Shown: positions 21,517-31,608, counted from the stretch's first letter. The stretch is 64,000 nt of DNA from Hyphobacterium sp. SN044 (GCF_021864465.1 NZ_JAKKUV010000002.1:372001-436000); one strand, 5' to 3'. Translations and numbers: made by a program. The notes: a model not told the origin generated them from the sequence alone.

Positions 21517-23664
21517 CTATTGCCCCCCGGCACCGGCAACGACCCACAGGGTCAGAAGAACAACGCCGATCAGCATGATGAAGGCGTAGTGATAGAGGTA
21601 TCCCGACTGGATCTTGGACAGGCGGCGGGCCGCATTCATCGCCGCGCCGGCAAAGCCGTTCGGACCGAAACCGTCGATGATGCGCCGGTCCCCGACCTTC
21701 CAGAACAGATCGCCCAGCTTCTCCGAGCCGCGCACGAAGATGAAGCGATAGGCCTCGTCGAAATACCACTTGTTGTACAGGAAGGCGTGGAGCGGACCGC
21801 CGCGCGCGGCGATACGGGCCGGCAGGCCTTCGTGACGAATGTAGAACAGCCAGGCCACGATGAAGCCGGTCACGGTCGCCACGAAGGGCGCGAACAGGAC
21901 CCACATCGGCGGGTGGTGGCCACCGCCATGGTCGCCCTCACCGTGCTCGCCGGCTTCGGTGCCATACTCTTCGGTGGCCGCGCCATGATCGTCTGCAGCC
22001 GGAGCCGCGTGATCGTCAGCCGGAGTGGCATGATCGCCCGCGGCCTCTGCGCCGTGATCGGCCCCGTCTGCCGTCACCTCGTCATAGGGCGAGGCATGTT
22101 GCTGGTCGCCATAGTTGGCGATCGCGTACGGCCCCGGCGTCAGGGAGTCGCCCCAGAAGGCAAAGGAGTCCTTGCCGACGAAGCTGTCCTTGAACGCCGC
22201 GCCGGCGAACACGGCGCCGACCGCGAGAAGGATCAGCGGGATCAGCATGACGGGCGGGCTGTCGTGGGCGTGGTCGAGCACTTCCTTCTTGCCGCGGTAC
22301 TTGCCGTGGAAGGTGAAGAAGATCAGGCGCCAGGAATAGAAGGACGTCAGGAGCGCGGCGAAACAGCCGATCCAGAAGGCGATCATGCCGAAGGGCGCGC
22401 CTTCCTGTCCGGCCATGAAGGCCCCCTCGATGATCATGTCCTTCGAGAAGAAGCCGGCAAAGCCCCAGCCCAGAAGCGGGATGCCCACCCCGGTCAGCGC
22501 CAGCGTGCCGATGATCATCAGCATCCATGTCCAGGGCAGCGCGTGGCGCGTGCCGCCCATGTTCCGCATGTCCTGCTCGTCGTGCAGGCCATGGATCACC
22601 GAACCCGCGCCGAGGAAGAGCAGCGCCTTGAAGAAGGCGTGCGTGAACAGGTGGAACATCGCCGCGTCATAGAGGCCGAGGCCGGCAGCGAAGAACATGT
22701 AGCCGAGCTGCGAACAGGTCGAATAGGCGATGACGCGCTTGATGTCGTTCTGCACGACGCCGATCGTCGCGGCGAACAGCGCGGTGATCGCGCCGATCAC
22801 CGTCACCACGGTCGAGGTGTTCGGCGCGAGGTCGAACAGCGGCCAGCAGCGGCAGACGAGGAAGACGCCAGCCGTCACCATGGTCGCGGCGTGGATCAGC
22901 GCGGACACCGGCGTCGGGCCTTCCATCGCGTCCGGCAGCCAGACGTGGAGGAAGAACTGGGCCGACTTGCCCATCGCGCCGATGAACAAGAGGAAGGCAA
23001 CGAGCTCGAGCGCCTGGAAGCTGGCCGGGCCGAAGGTCCAGACCGTGTCGACCATGGACGGCGCCAGGGCGAAGACTTCGTCGAACTGGATCGTGCCGAA
23101 GATGGCGAAGACCGCCATGATGCCGAGCGCGAAGCCGAAATCGCCGACGCGGTTGGTCACGAAGGCCTTGATGGCCGCGTCATTGGCCGACTTCTTCTTG
23201 TACCAGAAGCCGATCAGGAGATACGAGGCCAGTCCCACGCCTTCCCAACCGAAGAAGAGTTGCAGGAAGTCGTTCGCGCTGACCAGCGACAGCATCGCGA
23301 AGGTGAAGAGCGACAGGTAGGCGAAGAAACGCGACCGGTGCGGGTCGTGGGACATGTAGCCCCAGGAATAGACGTGAACGAGCGAGGACACGCTGGTCAC
23401 GACGACGAACATCACCGCCGTCAGCGTGTCGAGCCGGATCGACCAGGTCGCCTCGAATTCGCCGATCCGCATCCAGGTGGCGAGCTCGATCAGGCGTTCA
23501 TTGTTCTGGAAGGCCACGTCGTAGAAGACGAAGACCGACAGGATGGCCGACAGGATCAGCAGACCCGTCGTGATCGTCATCGCCGCGCGGTCGCCGATGA
23601 AGCGCCCGAACAGACCGGCAATGATCGCGCCGACCAGAGGTCCGAATACGATAATAAGCGGCAT
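21517..23664 (-). CDS. nuoL: NADH-quinone oxidoreductase subunit L, with His-rich loop
   Basis: The largest antiporter-like subunit, 715 residues, with GKSAQFFLHVWLPDAMEGPTP and the C-terminal lateral helix region. It is longer than the ~610-residue norm. Much of the excess is a loop at about residues 526-587 that is rich in His, Asp, Glu, Ala and Gly, ending in GHHPPMW. The loop has low complexity, lies between membrane helices, and could bind metal or be a non-conserved spacer. The rest of the protein is normal. Confidence 0.96.
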   Translation of the reverse strand: MPLIIVFGPLVGAIIAGLFGRFIGDRAAMTITTGLLILSAILSVFVFYDVAFQNNERLIELATWMRIGEFEATWSIRLDTLTAVMFVVVTSVSSLVHVYSWGYMSHDPHRSRFFAYLSLFTFAMLSLVSANDFLQLFFGWEGVGLASYLLIGFWYKKKSANDAAIKAFVTNRVGDFGFALGIMAVFAIFGTIQFDEVFALAPSMVDTVWTFGPASFQALELVAFLLFIGAMGKSAQFFLHVWLPDAMEGPTPVSALIHAATMVTAGVFLVCRCWPLFDLAPNTSTVVTVIGAITALFAATIGVVQNDIKRVIAYSTCSQLGYMFFAAGLGLYDAAMFHLFTHAFFKALLFLGAGSVIHGLHDEQDMRNMGGTRHALPWTWMLMIIGTLALTGVGIPLLGWGFAGFFSKDMIIEGAFMAGQEGAPFGMIAFWIGCFAALLTSFYSWRLIFFTFHGKYRGKKEVLDHAHDSPPVMLIPLILLAVGAVFAGAAFKDSFVGKDSFAFWGDSLTPGPYAIANYGDQQHASPYDEVTADGADHGAEAAGDHATPADDHAAPAADDHGAATEEYGTEAGEHGEGDHGGGHHPPMWVLFAPFVATVTGFIVAWLFYIRHEGLPARIAARGGPLHAFLYNKWYFDEAYRFIFVRGSEKLGDLFWKVGDRRIIDGFGPNGFAGAAMNAARRLSKIQSGYLYHYAFIMLIGVVLLTLWVVAGAGGQ

Positions 23665-23671
23665 CGTTCGG

Positions 23672-23983
23672 TCAGCCCTTCATCATGTTGACGTCTTCCA
23701 CGGCGATATCGCCGCGGTTGCGGAAGAAGACGACGAGGATGGCGAGTCCGATCGCGGCCTCGGCGGCGGCGACGGTCAGGACGAACATGGCGAAGACCTG
23801 TCCGGCGAGGTCGCCGAGATAGGAGGAGAACGCCACGAGGTTGATGTTCACCGCGAGCAGCAGAAGCTCGATCGACATCATCAGGATGATGACGTTCTTG
23901 CGGTTCACGAAGATCCCGAACACGCCGATCGTGAACAGGAGCGCCGCGACGCCAAGATAATGGGCGAGACCGATCTCAAGCAT
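23672..23983 (-). CDS. nuoK: NADH-quinone oxidoreductase subunit K
   Basis: A 103-residue three-helix subunit with two conserved buried glutamates: one in [16 protein letters not shown] and one in [15 protein letters not shown]. These form part of the proton channel with NuoJ and NuoA. Its ATG overlaps the nuoJ stop by 1 nt (TAATG). Confidence 0.97.
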   Translation of the reverse strand: MLEIGLAHYLGVAALLFTIGVFGIFVNRKNVIILMMSIELLLLAVNINLVAFSSYLGDLAGQVFAMFVLTVAAAEAAIGLAILVVFFRNRGDIAVEDVNMMKG

Positions 23984-24591
23984 TAGCCAATCCCCTCGCC
24001 CGGCTTGATGTCCTGCAGCTCGACCGCGGTCTTGCGGTCACGGCCGACCTGGATGTGCGCCTGCTGTCGCTTCACATGCGGGCGGTGGCGCAGCGTCAGG
24101 ACGATGGCACCGATCATCGCGACCAGCAGCACCATGCCGGCGGCCTGGAAGAAGTAGACGTATTCATCATAGAGCAGATGGCCGAGCGCCTGGACGTTGT
24201 TCATGTTCGCCGGCATCGCCGTAACATCCGAGGCCGCAGGCGTATGCGTCTCCGCCCAGAAGGTGCCGACCATGATGGCCTCGCCCGCCAGGATCAGCGC
24301 CACGAGACCGCCGAGCGGCAGATAGCTGAGGAAGCCCTGCTTCAGCGAGGCGAAGTCGACGTCGAGCATCATCACGACGAACAGGAACAGCACCGCTACC
24401 GCGCCGACATAGACGACGACCAGCAGCATGGCGAGGAACTCGGCCCCGAGCAGCACGAACAGGCCGGCCGACGAGAAGAAGGCCGTGATGAGCCACATCA
24501 CCGAGTGGACCGGGTTGCGCGCAGCCACGACGAGAAAGGCGGACAAGACCGCCACCGTCGCCAGCGCATAAAAGGCAATCACCTGCAGCAT
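23983..24591 (-). CDS. nuoJ: NADH-quinone oxidoreductase subunit J
   Basis: A 202-residue subunit with five membrane helices. The conserved third helix contains [18 protein letters not shown], with the pi-bulge region used in coupling. A hydrophilic C-terminal tail of about 40 residues is rich in Arg and Gln. It follows nuoI after 35 nt. Confidence 0.96.
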   Translation of the reverse strand: MLQVIAFYALATVAVLSAFLVVAARNPVHSVMWLITAFFSSAGLFVLLGAEFLAMLLVVVYVGAVAVLFLFVVMMLDVDFASLKQGFLSYLPLGGLVALILAGEAIMVGTFWAETHTPAASDVTAMPANMNNVQALGHLLYDEYVYFFQAAGMVLLVAMIGAIVLTLRHRPHVKRQQAHIQVGRDRKTAVELQDIKPGEGIG

Positions 24592-24626
24592 GGTTTCGCC
24601 TGTTCCTTACGTCCCCGCGCCCGCGC

Positions 24627-25115
24627 TTAGCGGTAAGGCGCGTCCAGTTCCAGATTGCGGGCGATCTCGCGTTCCCACCGATCGCCATTCTCAAGGAGTT
24701 TCGCCTTGTCGTAGTAGAGTTCCTCGCGGGTCTCGGTCGCGAACTCGAAGTTCGGACCTTCCACGATGGCATCGACCGGGCACGCCTCCTGGCAATAGCC
24801 GCAATAGATGCACTTCACCATGTCGATGTCGTAGCGCGTGGTGCGGCGCGAGCCGTCGGCGCGCGGTTCGGATTCGATCGTGATCGCCTGCGCCGGGCAG
24901 ACCGCCTCGCAGAGCTTGCAGGCGATGCAGCGCTCTTCGCCATTGGCATAGCGGCGCAGCGCGTGCTGGCCACGGAAGCGCGGGCTGAGCGGACCCTTCT
25001 CGAAGGGATAGTTCACCGTCGGCTTCGGGCGGAAGAAATACCGCATGCCGAGCACGAAAGCGCCCCAGAAATCGAGGAGCAGCGCGCCGCGGATGGTCTG
25101 TTCGATACGTCCCAT
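24627..25115 (-). CDS. nuoI: NADH-quinone oxidoreductase subunit I
   Basis: The start [10 protein letters not shown] gives 162 residues; the frame is open 16 codons further, but that stretch lies in nuoH. Two [4Fe-4S] motifs are visible, [12 protein letters not shown] near residue 62 and [12 protein letters not shown] near 101. They bind clusters N6a and N6b in the peripheral arm. The nuoH stop is 1 nt upstream of this start. Confidence 0.97.
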   Translation of the reverse strand: MGRIEQTIRGALLLDFWGAFVLGMRYFFRPKPTVNYPFEKGPLSPRFRGQHALRRYANGEERCIACKLCEAVCPAQAITIESEPRADGSRRTTRYDIDMVKCIYCGYCQEACPVDAIVEGPNFEFATETREELYYDKAKLLENGDRWEREIARNLELDAPYR

Positions 25116-25116
25116 C

Positions 25117-26175
25117 TCAGTTGGCTCCGTAAGCGATGTAGGCCCCGACGAGGACGACAGCACCGAGCGAGGTCGGCAGGAAGATTTTCCAGCCCAGACG
25201 CATCAGCTGGTCGTAGCGGTACCGGGGAACGAGGGCCTTCACCATGGCGAACATGAAGAAGAAGAACACCACCTTGATCGCGAACCAGAAGACCGGCGGG
25301 ATCCAGGTGAAGGGCGCGATTTCGATCGGGGGCAGCCAGCCGCCGAAGAAGAGGATGGTCGTCATCGCGCACATCAGCACGATGTTGAGGTATTCCCCGA
25401 TCATGAAGAGCAGGTAGGGCGTCGAGGAGTACTCGACCTGGTAGCCCGCGACGAGTTCGGATTCCGCTTCCGGCAGGTCGAAGGGCGGACGGTTGGTTTC
25501 CGCCAGCGCCGAGATGAAGAAGACGCCCGTCATCGGGATCATCACCAGGAACATCGGCCAAGGCAGCGTGTGCGCGGCCAGGAGGTTCCAGTTCCAGAAC
25601 CCGCCCGCCTGCATGCTCACGATGTCACTGAGATTCATCGACCCTGCGAACAGGAGGACGGTGACGATCACGAAGCCGATCGAGACTTCGTAGGACACCA
25701 TCTGTGCCGCAGAGCGCAGCGAGCCCATGAAGGGGTATTTCGAGTTCGAGGCCCAGCCGCCGATGATAATGCCGTAGACGCCGAGCGAGGAGATCGCGAG
25801 CAGGTAGAGGATGCCGACATTGAGGTCGGCGATCACCCAGCCCGGCGCGACCGGAACCACCGCCCAGCCGATGAAGGCAAGGATAAAGGTGATCAGCGGC
25901 GCAAGCAGGAAGAGAACGCGGTCCGCGCCCGCCGGGACGATGATTTCCTTGAACACGAATTTCAGGAAGTCGGCGAAGGACTGAAGCAGGCCGAAGGCGC
26001 CGACCACGTTCGGGCCCTTGCGCATCTGCACCGCCGCCCAGACCTTCCGGTCCATCAGGAGGAGGAAGGCCAGCGACAGGAGCAGCACGATCATGAAGGC
26101 GAGAATCGCCGACAGCGTATCGGCGATCCAGAAGCCGGCGCCGGGATTCTCGGGGTTGAGCCAGTAGGTCCACAT
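25117..26175 (-). CDS. nuoH: NADH-quinone oxidoreductase subunit H
   Basis: I take the start [14 protein letters not shown] (352 residues), because the 55 further open codons upstream lie in the small gene before it. The subunit has eight or nine helices and forms the quinone entry site. Diagnostic stretches are [17 protein letters not shown] near residue 42 and [21 protein letters not shown] near residue 215, with charged residues that couple quinone reduction to pumping. Confidence 0.97.
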   Translation of the reverse strand: MWTYWLNPENPGAGFWIADTLSAILAFMIVLLLSLAFLLLMDRKVWAAVQMRKGPNVVGAFGLLQSFADFLKFVFKEIIVPAGADRVLFLLAPLITFILAFIGWAVVPVAPGWVIADLNVGILYLLAISSLGVYGIIIGGWASNSKYPFMGSLRSAAQMVSYEVSIGFVIVTVLLFAGSMNLSDIVSMQAGGFWNWNLLAAHTLPWPMFLVMIPMTGVFFISALAETNRPPFDLPEAESELVAGYQVEYSSTPYLLFMIGEYLNIVLMCAMTTILFFGGWLPPIEIAPFTWIPPVFWFAIKVVFFFFMFAMVKALVPRYRYDQLMRLGWKIFLPTSLGAVVLVGAYIAYGAN

Positions 26176-26179
26176 GTCG

Positions 26180-26419
26180 TCAGTTCCTGTCCCCGCCGGT
26201 GTCTGATCCTGCGTTCGAACCCGAGTCTGAATCGCTGTTGCCCGCGTCATCGCGCCCGGCCTGCGAGAATGCAACGCCAAAGGCCACACCCATGGCGGCA
26301 CCGATGGCGACGCCCATGGCGATATTGCCCATTGCGACACCGATTGCGGTTCCGACGCCGACGCCTAGGGCGATGCCTGCGCCCATCCCTTGCGAGGTGA
26401 CTTTTGGTTTGCCGGCCAT
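26180..26419 (-). CDS. Small glycine-zipper-like membrane protein inside the nuo operon
   Basis: A 79-residue product of unknown function. Residues 12-55 are an almost uninterrupted Gly/Ala/Val/Ile/Met stretch with a G-x-x-x-G pattern (for example [13 protein letters not shown]), and residues 56-79 are Ser/Asp/Gly-rich and acidic. The pattern fits a glycine-zipper membrane hairpin. It lies 3 nt after nuoG and 4 nt before nuoH, so it is expressed with complex I. Whether it is an assembly factor or a passenger cannot be told from sequence. Confidence 0.7.
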   Translation of the reverse strand: MAGKPKVTSQGMGAGIALGVGVGTAIGVAMGNIAMGVAIGAAMGVAFGVAFSQAGRDDAGNSDSDSGSNAGSDTGGDRN

Positions 26420-26422
26420 GCC

Positions 26423-28528
26423 CTACTCCGCTGCCTGCGCCGCGGGGGCGTTCTTCAGCGCCGAGCATTCGGCCATCGTCTTCGAGGCGCGCGCCACGGC
26501 GTTCGTCAGGTAGAAGTCCTTGACCGGCGACACGAAGGGCTTGTCGGTGACCTCGCCCGCCTCGCCGATCTTCGCGACGTCGAACGCCCCCGCGCTGGCG
26601 GAACCCGGCGCATGGTCGAGACCGCCCAGAACCGGGTGGTCGGCGATCATCTTGGCGCGCAGCTGGTCGAGATTGTCATAGGGCAGCGTGCGGCCGAGCT
26701 TGGCGGACAGGGCGCGGAAGATGGCCCAGTCTTCTTTCGCCTCGCCCTTCGGGAAGAGCGCGCGGTCATTCATCTGAACCCGACCCTCGGTATTGACCCA
26801 CATGCCGTATTTCTCGGTCCAGGCCGGAGCCGGCAGGATCAGGTCGGCGCGGTGCGCCCCGGCGTCGCCATGATGGCCGATATAGATGACGAAGCTCTCG
26901 CCGAGCGAGGCGGTGTCGATCTCGTCCGCGCCCAGAAGCACGACGGTGTCCATCTCGCCCTTATTGGCGGCCTTGAGGATGCCGGCCGTGTCCTTGCCGC
27001 CCTTGCCCGGCAGGAAGCCGAGATCGAGCGCACCGACACGCGATGCCGCCGTGTGCAGCACGTTGAAACCGTTCCAGCCCTCGACAACCGCACCGACCTT
27101 GGCGGCCAGTTCGCCCGCCGCGCGCAGCACCTTGCCGCCATCGGCGCGGGTGAGCGCGCCCATGCCGAGGACGATCATCGGCTTCTTCGCGTCTTTCAGC
27201 GTCTTGATGAAGCCGGAGCGCTTGCCGCCCAGCTCCACCAGCGCCTTGCCGCCCGCGCCGAGATGCTCGTAGGGATAGGTCAGGTCGGCATTCTCGCCGA
27301 TCACGCCAACCTTCACGCCGCGTTCCAGCCAGGCGCGGCGGATGCGCGCGTTCAGCACCGGCGCTTCGAGGCGCGGATTGGTGCCGACCAGCAGGATGGC
27401 GTCGGCCTCGTCAATGCCGGCGATGGTCGAGTTGAACAGGTATGCCTCGCGCGCGCCGCCGCCGATCTTCGCGCCGTCCTGACGGCCGTCGATCGAGGTC
27501 ACGCCGAGCGAGGTGAAAAGGTCTTTCGCGGCCTTCAGGTCTTCGAGCGCGCAGAGATCGCCGGCGATGACGCCGATCTTCTTCGCATCGCCCGACAGCT
27601 TGTCGGCGGCGATTTTCAGGGCTTCGTCCCAGCCGATGGCCGACAGCTTGCCCTTCACGCGGGCGTAGGGCTTGTCGAGGCGCTGGCGCTGCAGCCCGTC
27701 CCACACGAAGCGGGACTTGTCGGACAGCCACTCCTCGTTGATGTCGTCATTGACGCGCGGAAGGATGCGCAGAACCGCCGTGCCGCGCACGTCAACGCGC
27801 GTCCAGGCACCCATCGCGTCCATCACGTCGATGGTCTCGGTCTTCTTCAGCTCCCACGGACGGGCGTTGTAGGCGTAGGGCTTCGAGGTCAGCGCGCCGA
27901 CCGGGCAGAGGTCGATGACATTGCCCGACAGTTCCGACCCGACCGCGCTTTCCAGATAGGTCGTGATCTCGGCATCCTCGCCGCGATTGATCATGCCGAT
28001 TTCCGGCGAGCCGGCGACTTCGGTCACGAAGCGGACGCAGCGCGTGCACTGGATGCAGCGGGTCATGATCGTGTTGATCAGCGGGCCCATATACTTGTCT
28101 TCGACGGCGCGCTTGTTCTCGGCGAAGCGGGTCTGCGGGCGGCCATACATCAGGGACTGGTCCTGCAGGTCGCATTCGCCGCCCTGGTCGCAGATCGGGC
28201 AGTCGAGCGGGTGGTTGATCAGGAGGAACTCCATCACCCCTTCCCGCGCCTTCTTCACCATCGGCGACAGCGTGTTCATGGCCGGCGGCTCGCCATTCGG
28301 CCCGCCGCGCATGTCGCGCACATTCATGGCGCAGGACGCAGCCGGTTTCGGCGCCCCGACCAGCTCGACCAGGCACATGCGGCAATTGCCGGCGACGGAC
28401 AGGCGCTCGTGATAGCAGAAGCGCGGGATTTCCCGGCCCGCCGCCTCGGCGGCCTGCAACAGCGTGTAGGAGTTCGGAACCTCGATCTCCTCGCCATCGA
28501 CGATGATTTTGCGAAGGTCTTCGCTCAT
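26423..28528 (-). CDS. nuoG: NADH-quinone oxidoreductase subunit G
   Basis: A 701-residue iron-sulfur subunit of the NADH module. The N-terminal [2Fe-2S] cysteines are Cys38, 49, 52 and 66. The His-Cys cluster is His106, Cys110, 113 and 119. A further [4Fe-4S] set starts at Cys158 (CIQCTRC). The remainder is a molybdopterin-oxidoreductase-like domain without catalytic function in complex I. The gene overlaps the preceding 162-residue hypothetical by 4 nt. Confidence 0.97.
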   Translation of the reverse strand: MSEDLRKIIVDGEEIEVPNSYTLLQAAEAAGREIPRFCYHERLSVAGNCRMCLVELVGAPKPAASCAMNVRDMRGGPNGEPPAMNTLSPMVKKAREGVMEFLLINHPLDCPICDQGGECDLQDQSLMYGRPQTRFAENKRAVEDKYMGPLINTIMTRCIQCTRCVRFVTEVAGSPEIGMINRGEDAEITTYLESAVGSELSGNVIDLCPVGALTSKPYAYNARPWELKKTETIDVMDAMGAWTRVDVRGTAVLRILPRVNDDINEEWLSDKSRFVWDGLQRQRLDKPYARVKGKLSAIGWDEALKIAADKLSGDAKKIGVIAGDLCALEDLKAAKDLFTSLGVTSIDGRQDGAKIGGGAREAYLFNSTIAGIDEADAILLVGTNPRLEAPVLNARIRRAWLERGVKVGVIGENADLTYPYEHLGAGGKALVELGGKRSGFIKTLKDAKKPMIVLGMGALTRADGGKVLRAAGELAAKVGAVVEGWNGFNVLHTAASRVGALDLGFLPGKGGKDTAGILKAANKGEMDTVVLLGADEIDTASLGESFVIYIGHHGDAGAHRADLILPAPAWTEKYGMWVNTEGRVQMNDRALFPKGEAKEDWAIFRALSAKLGRTLPYDNLDQLRAKMIADHPVLGGLDHAPGSASAGAFDVAKIGEAGEVTDKPFVSPVKDFYLTNAVARASKTMAECSALKNAPAAQAAE

Positions 28529-29013
28529 GCCAAATGCTCCGAATTGGCAGGGTCGTGCAACAGAAAGCGTATATCAGTCAGAGGGATGGTGCCGTCGTGT
28601 GCGACGTTTCCATAAATGACATCGTCAAATCCCAGATCCGCTTCTGTCCGAACGCTACCTGAAAGTTTTTCATCCGCGACACGAGCGACAATTCGGATCG
28701 AGAGATCACGTGAGCTAGACAATGCGATCTTGGCAAATTCCAACATCGTTTGCTGATCGGCCTCGCTAAGTCCGACCACTACGCCCGCTTTGTCCCACCA
28801 ACCTTCGGTATCCGAATCGTCAAAATCATTCGACGCGCAAAGAGCCCGAAATTCACGCGTTTCTCGATTGTACACTTCTATCGCATTGCAGGTTTCAGGT
28901 AGCTCAGTGTCCTGCAAAAATGGCATCGAAGCAGGCCAATCGAACTCCATCGCTCCGCAAACGTTTCCCGCTTGTCCAATCGAAGGGAAGCGCATCTCAA
29001 CTTTGATGATCAT
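28525..29013 (-). CDS. Hypothetical protein inserted between nuoF and nuoG
   Basis: A 162-residue soluble acidic protein (MIIKVEMRFPSIGQAGNVC...) that I do not recognise. It has no signal peptide, membrane segment or cofactor motif; two Trp occur in TEGWWDKAG. Base composition is close to 50% GC, well below the flanking nuo genes, which suggests recent acquisition. It is nonetheless positioned as a proper cistron, 3 nt after nuoF and overlapping nuoG by 4 nt. Confidence 0.72.
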   Translation of the reverse strand: MIIKVEMRFPSIGQAGNVCGAMEFDWPASMPFLQDTELPETCNAIEVYNRETREFRALCASNDFDDSDTEGWWDKAGVVVGLSEADQQTMLEFAKIALSSSRDLSIRIVARVADEKLSGSVRTEADLGFDDVIYGNVAHDGTIPLTDIRFLLHDPANSEHLA

Positions 29014-29016
29014 CCC

Positions 29017-30327
29017 CTACTCCGCTGCCACGGCCGAAACGGCGACCGGCTTGCCGGCGCGATAGGCGTTGATGCGATCCTCGATCTCGTGGCGGAAATG
29101 CCGGATCAGGCCCTGGACCGGCCAGGCCGCCGCGTCGCCGAGCGCGCAGATGGTGTGACCTTCAACCTGGCTTGCCACGTCGAGAAGGAGGTCGATCTCT
29201 TCCGTCGAGCTTTCGCCGCGCGCCATCCGCTCCAGAACGCGCCACATCCAGCCCGTGCCCTCACGGCAGGGCGTGCACTGGCCACAGCTCTCGTGCTTGT
29301 AGAAATAGCTGATCCGGGCGATCGCCTTCACCACGTCAGTGGACTTGTCCATGACGATGACGGCGGCGGTGCCGAGGCCGGATTTCACGTCGCGCAGCGC
29401 GTCGAAATCCATCAGCACGTCGTCGCAGATGTCCTTCGGGATCAGCGGCACCGACGAACCGCCGGGGATGATGGCCTTGAGATTGTCCCAGCCGCCGCGC
29501 ACGCCGCCCGCATGGGTCTCGATCAGCGTCTTCAGCGGGATCGACATCGCCTCCTCGACATTGCACGGCTTGTTCACATGGCCGGAGATCGAGAAGATTT
29601 TCGTGCCGGTATTGCCCTTGCGGCCAAAGCCCGCGAACCACTCCGCGCCGCGGCGCAGAATGGTCGGCGCGACCGCGATCGATTCGACATTGTTCACCGT
29701 CGTCGGGCAGCCATAAAGGCCGGCATTGGCCGGGAATGGCGGCTTCAGGCGCGGCTGGCCCTTCTTGCCTTCAAGGCTTTCGAGAAGCGCGGTTTCCTCG
29801 CCGCAGATATAGGCCCCGGCGCCGTGATGGACGTAGAGGTCGAAATCCCAGCCGTGGACATTGTCCTTGCCGATCAGCTTGGCCTCATAGGCCTGCTTGA
29901 TCGCGGCTTCGAGGCGGTTGCGCTCGTGGACGTACTCGCCGCGGATATAGATGTAGCAGGCGTGCGCCTGCATCGCGAAGGAGGCGATCAGGCAGCCTTC
30001 GATCAGGAGGTGCGGGTCGTTCCGCATGATCTCCCGATCCTTGCAGGTACCCGGCTCGGATTCGTCGGCGTTCACAACGAGATAGTGCGGACGCGCGCCG
30101 ACTTCCTTCGGCATGAAGGACCATTTCAGGCCGGTCGGGAAACCCGCACCGCCGCGGCCGCGCAGGCCGGAGGCCTTCACGTTCTCGATGATCCAGTCGC
30201 GGCCCTGGTCCAGCATGTCCTTCGTGCCGTTCCACGCGCCGCGCTGCTTCGCGCCTTCCAGGCCGAAATCATGCCGGCCATAGAGGTTGGTGAAGATGCG
30301 GTCCTTGTCCTGCAGAAGCTGGGTCAT
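29017..30327 (-). CDS. nuoF: NADH-quinone oxidoreductase subunit F
   Basis: The NADH-binding, FMN-carrying subunit, 436 residues. The glycine-rich NADH/FMN region is [19 protein letters not shown] near residue 55. The N3 cluster cysteines are in [15 protein letters not shown] near residue 355, with the fourth in [14 protein letters not shown]. Length is normal. It overlaps a 60-residue membrane protein gene by 4 nt. Confidence 0.97.
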   Translation of the reverse strand: MTQLLQDKDRIFTNLYGRHDFGLEGAKQRGAWNGTKDMLDQGRDWIIENVKASGLRGRGGAGFPTGLKWSFMPKEVGARPHYLVVNADESEPGTCKDREIMRNDPHLLIEGCLIASFAMQAHACYIYIRGEYVHERNRLEAAIKQAYEAKLIGKDNVHGWDFDLYVHHGAGAYICGEETALLESLEGKKGQPRLKPPFPANAGLYGCPTTVNNVESIAVAPTILRRGAEWFAGFGRKGNTGTKIFSISGHVNKPCNVEEAMSIPLKTLIETHAGGVRGGWDNLKAIIPGGSSVPLIPKDICDDVLMDFDALRDVKSGLGTAAVIVMDKSTDVVKAIARISYFYKHESCGQCTPCREGTGWMWRVLERMARGESSTEEIDLLLDVASQVEGHTICALGDAAAWPVQGLIRHFRHEIEDRINAYRAGKPVAVSAVAAE

Positions 30328-30506
30328 TCGGGCGTCTTCCCTGAGGATTTACCAACGCGCGGCAGGACGATTCCGCCGAAGATCGCGGTCACCATCGTCG
30401 CCATCGCGAGAAGGACTTCCGGGGTTCCGGTGGTGATGAACTCGTAGAGCCAGTAGCCGGCTAGTCCGAGCGAGGCGAGCAGGACGACGGGCTGGAGGAT
30501 CCGCAT
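30324..30506 (-). CDS. Small two-helix membrane protein between nuoE and nuoF
   Basis: A 60-residue protein with two hydrophobic segments (about residues 3-24 and 31-50) and a basic tail ending [10 protein letters not shown] do not recognise a family. Its tight junctions, 2 nt from nuoE and a 4-nt overlap with nuoF, indicate that it is translated with complex I. Confidence 0.65.
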   Translation of the reverse strand: MRILQPVVLLASLGLAGYWLYEFITTGTPEVLLAMATMVTAIFGGIVLPRVGKSSGKTPE

Positions 30507-30508
30507 GA

Positions 30509-31177
30509 CTACGCCTCCGCCTTGGCCGTATTCGGCAGCTTGAGCTTCTTCGCCGCCGAGCCGTCATAGAGCGACTTCTCGGTCAGTGTCTTCGCCTCGC
30601 CTTCCGGCGCGGAACAGTCGCGGCCATTCTGCGGTCCGGGTGTGATCGCCTTGCCCGCTTCGAGATTGTCGAGGAGCGCGGTCAGGCTTTCCGCCGTCAG
30701 ATCCTCGTAATATTCGTCGCCGTCCTTATTCGAGATCTGGACCATCGGCGCATTGGCGCACGCGCCGAGGCATTCGACCTCGTTCCAGGAGAACTTCCCA
30801 TCCTTCGAGACGACGCCCTTCTTGCCGATGCGCTTCTCGCAGACCTTCTTCAGGTCGTCCGCACCGCGCAGCCAGCACGGCGTCGTGCCGCAGACCTGGA
30901 TGAAGTGCTCCCCCGCCGGAGCGAGGTTGAACATGGTGTAGAAGGTCGCGACCTCGTAGACGCGGATGCGCGGCATGTTCAGGCGTTCGGCGATGTGCTG
31001 GATGGCCGGCTCCGAGACCCAGCCCTCCTGCTTCTGCGCGATCCACAGCATCGGGATTACCGCAGACGCCTTCTTGGCTTCCGGGTATTTGTTCAACCAG
31101 AATGTCACCAGCTTTTCGCTCGCCTTCGTGAAGGTGAAGCTGTCGGGCTGCTGGTCGGCAAGGCGGCGCACACTCAT
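30509..31177 (-). CDS. nuoE: NADH-quinone oxidoreductase subunit E
   Basis: A 222-residue thioredoxin-fold [2Fe-2S] subunit that docks with NuoF. The four cysteines lie in VCGTTPCWLRG and ECLGACANAPMVQI. A C-terminal extension of about 50 residues, low in conserved features, follows the core; such extensions are common in alphaproteobacterial NuoE. The start overlaps the upstream SnoaL-like gene stop by 4 nt. Confidence 0.96.
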   Translation of the reverse strand: MSVRRLADQQPDSFTFTKASEKLVTFWLNKYPEAKKASAVIPMLWIAQKQEGWVSEPAIQHIAERLNMPRIRVYEVATFYTMFNLAPAGEHFIQVCGTTPCWLRGADDLKKVCEKRIGKKGVVSKDGKFSWNEVECLGACANAPMVQISNKDGDEYYEDLTAESLTALLDNLEAGKAITPGPQNGRDCSAPEGEAKTLTEKSLYDGSAAKKLKLPNTAKAEA

Positions 31178-31608
31178 TGCGCGGCTCCATTCTCAGAATT
31201 GCCGGACGCGGGGACCGGCTGGATGACATGCATGGTCCGGATGAGGCCATCCTCGACCGTGTAGATCGCGACCAGTTCGACACAAGGGTTGTCGCGTCCG
31301 TCGAGGCAAAGCTGCTCCTCGTCAATCACGCGGTTGCCGATCACCGTGCGGTGCGTGATGTCGGCGACGAGGTCCGGGCGCTCGGCGAAGCGCGCGCCCC
31401 AGATTTCCGCAACCGTCTCGCGGCCCTCGACCAGCACCTGGCCGTCCAGCGACAGGAAGGTGACGTCTTCGGCCATCGTCGCGAGGAAGGCGTCGAGATC
31501 GTGCGCATTGTGCGCATCGAGCGCGGCCTGCACGACCGCCTCGGGGGACGGCGGAACGCCGTCGTCCGGACTCACAAGGAGCGTTATGGCCGCGAGGAAT
31601 TCGATCAC
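31174..31608 (-). CDS. SnoaL-like (NTF2-fold) protein inside the nuo operon
   Basis: A 144-residue protein whose pattern ([19 protein letters not shown], then a beta-rich second half) matches SnoaL-like/nuclear transport factor 2 family proteins. The N-terminus is mildly hydrophobic but not a clear signal peptide. The family includes isomerases and many small-molecule binders, so no specific role is assigned. It overlaps nuoD and nuoE by 4 nt on each side. Confidence 0.72.
   Translation of the reverse strand: MIEFLAAITLLVSPDDGVPPSPEAVVQAALDAHNAHDLDAFLATMAEDVTFLSLDGQVLVEGRETVAEIWGARFAERPDLVADITHRTVIGNRVIDEEQLCLDGRDNPCVELVAIYTVEDGLIRTMHVIQPVPASGNSENGAAQ

Noticed and set aside
20386-23691. A 1101-codon plus-strand open frame opposite nuoM and nuoL, rich in Arg, His, Glu and Asp.
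   Set aside because: The composition is the antisense reading of hydrophobic codons in membrane subunits, so it is not a gene.
26423-29033. A shared 15-bp sequence CCCTACTCCGCTGCC at the ends of nuoG and nuoF, considered as a recombination scar.
   Set aside because: Both genes end in Ala-Ala-Glu-stop followed by a purine-rich ribosome site, which explains the identity without recombination.
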